Positions 62,161 through 64,000 of a stretch of 64,000 nucleotides of DNA are shown here, one piece after another (position 1 is the first letter of the stretch; each line of letters starts with the position of its first letter). The DNA comes from a virus: IMG/VR virus record IMGVR_UViG_3300007352_000013, positions 1-64,000 of that record, one strand, 5' to 3'. The translations under genes were made by a program, and so were the position numbers. The notes under the pieces are model-generated. The model was not told the DNA's origin and made no database searches. It saw only the letters and a program-made list of their open reading frames with translations.

Positions 62161-62598
62161 ATGAATAAGATTATATGTTCTTTATTACTTATGTTTATTT
62201 CTATGAATATTATCGGATGTAATTCTACTAAAAAAGTAATTGTTCAAGCAGCTACAACATATGTTGTAGAAAATAGCCCAGAACAAATATCTGTTGTGGT
62301 TAAACAGATAGTTAAAATAGCAATAAGAGAAACAGAACCCTCTAAAGAAGAAATAGCGAAAACTATAGAATTCGTTAATGAGTGTAAGACAATAGCAAAT
62401 GATCCAAAAGAATATACAATCAATAAGCTAAAAGAACTTGCACAAAAACTACCAGACAATAAATCAAAACTTGTTGCCCTAGCATTTATAGATTTTGCAG
62501 AAAGATATGTTAATGTAATAGATAAAAGTCCAAATGCTCGCAAAATAATGATAATCGTATGCGATGCAGCGCTGGAGGTTTTAAACAATGAAAAATAA
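62161..62598 (+). CDS. Lipoprotein, 145 aa
   Basis: AATTGGAGAAAAAAA precedes the ATG. Signal peptide with lipobox (LLLMFISMNIIGC), then a helical soluble domain of about 115 residues. It overlaps the protease gene by 11 bases, so the two are probably made together and act at the envelope. Function unknown. Confidence 0.75.
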   Translation: MNKIICSLLLMFISMNIIGCNSTKKVIVQAATTYVVENSPEQISVVVKQIVKIAIRETEPSKEEIAKTIEFVNECKTIANDPKEYTINKLKELAQKLPDNKSKLVALAFIDFAERYVNVIDKSPNARKIMIIVCDAALEVLNNEK

Positions 62599-63394
62599 AT
62601 TTCTTTCACTATATTTAAGTATTTCTTGTGTTGTTTTAATACCTGTTTTGTCTGTAGTTTTAATGCATGATTTAAACAAACCAGTTGCAAAAAATGTTTC
62701 AAAAACAAATATGGAATTACAGAAAGAACAATTAATTTCTACTACAGTAAGAATATTTACGAGTAATAAAATATATGGATCTGGAACGATAATCAAAAAA
62801 GAAAATATTTCATCTGATGATTTATATACATATTATATTTTAACAGCTAAACATATTACATCAGATAGATTTGTGTTTGGTGATTTAAAAGTTAACAGTA
62901 TAACCGGAGAAATATCTCGCGAAACAAAACAACAAAATTTTAATATAGTTACTTTTAAGGAAGACGGAAGTATAGAGAATACTTATGAAGCAGAATTCTT
63001 AAACGAAACCGATGATGATTATTTAGATTGTGGATTATTAATTTTTAATTCAAAAAATGTTTATCCAGTAGCTAATCTAGCAACGAATGAAATTTTAAAT
63101 AATATAAAAATTTTAACAGAAGTATATGCTGTTGGATGTGCATTAAAGCATTCACCAATTATAACAACCGGAATTATTTCAGAATTTAATGAAGAAAATA
63201 ACTATATTCTTTCAACAGCAAATATTGCATTTGGATCTAGTGGAGGTGGTTTATTTATAAAACTAGAAGATAAATATTATTTAATAGGAATATTATTTCA
63301 AATAGAAGGTTATCGTGATTATCTATTTAGCTTCCTATCACGTTCATGTCCAATTAAATCTTTGGATTGTTTTCTAATAGAAAATGGAATTTAA
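62588..63394 (+). CDS. Membrane-anchored trypsin-like serine protease
   Basis: 268 residues. An uncleaved N-terminal anchor (about 5-26), then a chymotrypsin-fold domain: GSGTIIK, LTAKHI with His89, a YLDCGLLIF segment with the likely Asp, and FGSSGGGLF with the nucleophile Ser (G-x-S-G-G). It resembles periplasmic Deg/HtrA-type proteases without a PDZ domain. It may trim envelope or virion proteins, or cut host surface factors. Confidence 0.8.
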   Translation: MKNKFLSLYLSISCVVLIPVLSVVLMHDLNKPVAKNVSKTNMELQKEQLISTTVRIFTSNKIYGSGTIIKKENISSDDLYTYYILTAKHITSDRFVFGDLKVNSITGEISRETKQQNFNIVTFKEDGSIENTYEAEFLNETDDDYLDCGLLIFNSKNVYPVANLATNEILNNIKILTEVYAVGCALKHSPIITTGIISEFNEENNYILSTANIAFGSSGGGLFIKLEDKYYLIGILFQIEGYRDYLFSFLSRSCPIKSLDCFLIENGI

Positions 63395-63407
63395 GGTATA
63401 ATATAGT

Positions 63408-63920
63408 ATGGAAAGAATTTCATGGGATGACTATTTCATGGTCATGGCATTTTGGGTATCTAGGCGTAGCCCGGACGAAAGTACGAAATGCGGTTGCGTA
63501 TTAGTGAATAAGAATAATCAAATAGTTGGATTAGGATATAATGGTTATCCAAGAAAAGTAGACGAAACAAAAATGCCAAAGACACGTCCAGAAAAATATC
63601 CGCCCATTTTACATAGCGAAGAAAATGCTATACTTAATTGTTCTTCTAATTTAGAAGGAGCAACGGCATATATAACTGGCCCGCCATGTACCCATTGTTG
63701 GGCGCATATAATCCAAAAAGGAATTAAAAGAGTAGTGTACGGACCAATTACAACATCTAAGAATGGTATTTATGCTGATATCAGAACAGATTCGTTTCCA
63801 GATGTAGTTTGTAATATGTTAGATGGTCAAAATATTGAAATAGTCAGATGGGATTCTAACAATAAAAAATTTCTATCTGATGAAATTGATTTAGTTAAAA
63901 ATTTCTTAGGAAATTATTAA
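63408..63920 (+). CDS. dCMP deaminase
   Basis: 170 residues, typical length. Zinc motifs HSEENAI (near 67; His ligand and catalytic Glu) and GPPCTHCWAHI (near 90; two Cys). DESTKCGCVLVN and GLGYNGYPR are also typical of dCMP/ComE-type deaminases. It makes dUMP, the substrate of ThyX encoded 3 kb upstream. An early GTATAATATAGT stretch lies just before the ATG; no classic ribosome site is seen. Confidence 0.9.
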   Translation: MERISWDDYFMVMAFWVSRRSPDESTKCGCVLVNKNNQIVGLGYNGYPRKVDETKMPKTRPEKYPPILHSEENAILNCSSNLEGATAYITGPPCTHCWAHIIQKGIKRVVYGPITTSKNGIYADIRTDSFPDVVCNMLDGQNIEIVRWDSNNKKFLSDEIDLVKNFLGNY

Positions 63921-64000
63921 ATGACATTAGAGAAATATGAACCGAAAGGTTTTGCTCTACAAATATTTAAAGATAGATATGCTATTAGTGAAAATGAATC
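63921..64000 (+). CDS. Start of a ribonucleotide reductase large chain (cut by window edge)
   Basis: The first 26 codons after the dCMP deaminase stop read MTLEKYEPKGFALQIFKDRYAISENES. The stretch F-A-x-x-I-F-x-D-R-Y-A is the typical N-terminus of class II and class I ribonucleotide reductase large subunits. It would reduce ribonucleotides to deoxyribonucleotides, in line with its neighbours. Class cannot be told from this fragment. Confidence 0.6.
   Translation, partial: MTLEKYEPKGFALQIFKDRYAISENE

Noticed and set aside
62244-62708. Minus-strand frame of 154 codons opposite the lipoprotein gene
   Set aside because: The plus-strand lipoprotein has a signal peptide, a ribosome site and coupling to the protease gene; the reverse frame has none of these.
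1-64000. CRISPR array
   Set aside because: No regularly spaced direct repeats of 24-40 bases were seen.
1-64000. Insertion sequences or integrase genes
   Set aside because: No transposase, integrase or terminal inverted repeats flanking a gene were seen; the only mobile-type genes are HNH homing endonucleases.

Overview
This window looks like one part of a very large tailed bacteriophage genome (jumbo or huge phage). It is AT-rich and packed with about 170 mostly tiny genes, nearly all on the + strand. They are separated by a few bases or joined by ATGA/TAATG overlaps, most with GGAG/AGGA-type ribosome binding sites. Five tRNA genes are scattered through the left third, and there are nucleotide-metabolism, ligase and homing-endonuclease genes. 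I see no structural (capsid, tail, terminase) genes, so this is an accessory/early-metabolism arm. The host cannot be named. Several proteins have lipobox signal peptides, which fits a diderm host. The single minus-strand gene is a lipoprotein at 41.3-41.9 kb.

Layout. 0-13 kb: small hypothetical and zinc-ribbon proteins, tRNAs Glu, Leu, Lys and Ile, a nucleotidyltransferase, a calcineurin-type phosphoesterase, a phosphoribosyltransferase, a tyrosine-phosphatase-like protein and several structured RNA elements. 13.5-16.2 kb: a ribose-phosphate pyrophosphokinase-like gene and a nicotinamide phosphoribosyltransferase-like gene, a probable NAD+ rebuilding cassette. 16-22 kb: tRNA-Arg, small membrane and zinc proteins, a cREC-type receiver protein and a cytidine-deaminase-like protein. 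22-24.1 kb: a secreted collagen-like protein with a C-terminal sorting-type tail, then an isochorismatase-like hydrolase. 24.1-27.2 kb: a compact ubiquitin-like conjugation cassette made of a Ubl, an E2-like protein fused to a long zinc-finger tail, a JAMM peptidase and an E1/ThiF enzyme. 28-41 kb: a second nucleotidyltransferase, a pyrimidine-dimer-glycosylase-like protein, a Ycf46-like AAA ATPase with DUF3150, DUF1257 (Ycf35) and DUF2997 partners, an IMPDH/GMP-reductase-like enzyme and a BRCT protein. 42-49 kb: DNA ligase, HNH endonuclease, peptide deformylase, a polynucleotide-kinase-like P-loop protein, a C39-like peptidase and a metallophosphatase-RNA ligase fusion. 50.1-50.8 kb: about 600 bases without a convincing gene but rich in perfect hairpins, probably a large structured RNA. 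51-54.6 kb: a BrxL (BREX) homologue without its C-terminal protease domain, a NUMOD4/HNH endonuclease and a Dam-like methylase. 56-64 kb: a 5'-deoxynucleotidase, a second RNA ligase, an ATP-grasp protein, ThyX, another HNH endonuclease, a small sigma factor, a lipoprotein, a membrane-anchored trypsin-like protease, dCMP deaminase and the first codons of a ribonucleotide reductase.

How it fits together. One group supplies DNA precursors (RNR, dCMP deaminase, ThyX, deoxynucleotidase, PRTase, GMP-reductase-like). A second repairs nucleic acids (DNA ligase, PNK-like kinase, phosphatase-Rnl1 fusion, second RNA ligase, cREC, dimer glycosylase). A third probably counters host defence or remodels the host (NAD+ rebuilding, BrxL homologue, Ubl conjugation cassette, phosphatase, proteases). 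The many 50-100 residue proteins include at least two paralogous families spread across the whole window. The ubiquitin-like cassette is the strongest candidate for an undescribed phage system. All assignments come from reading motifs by eye; no database search was possible.
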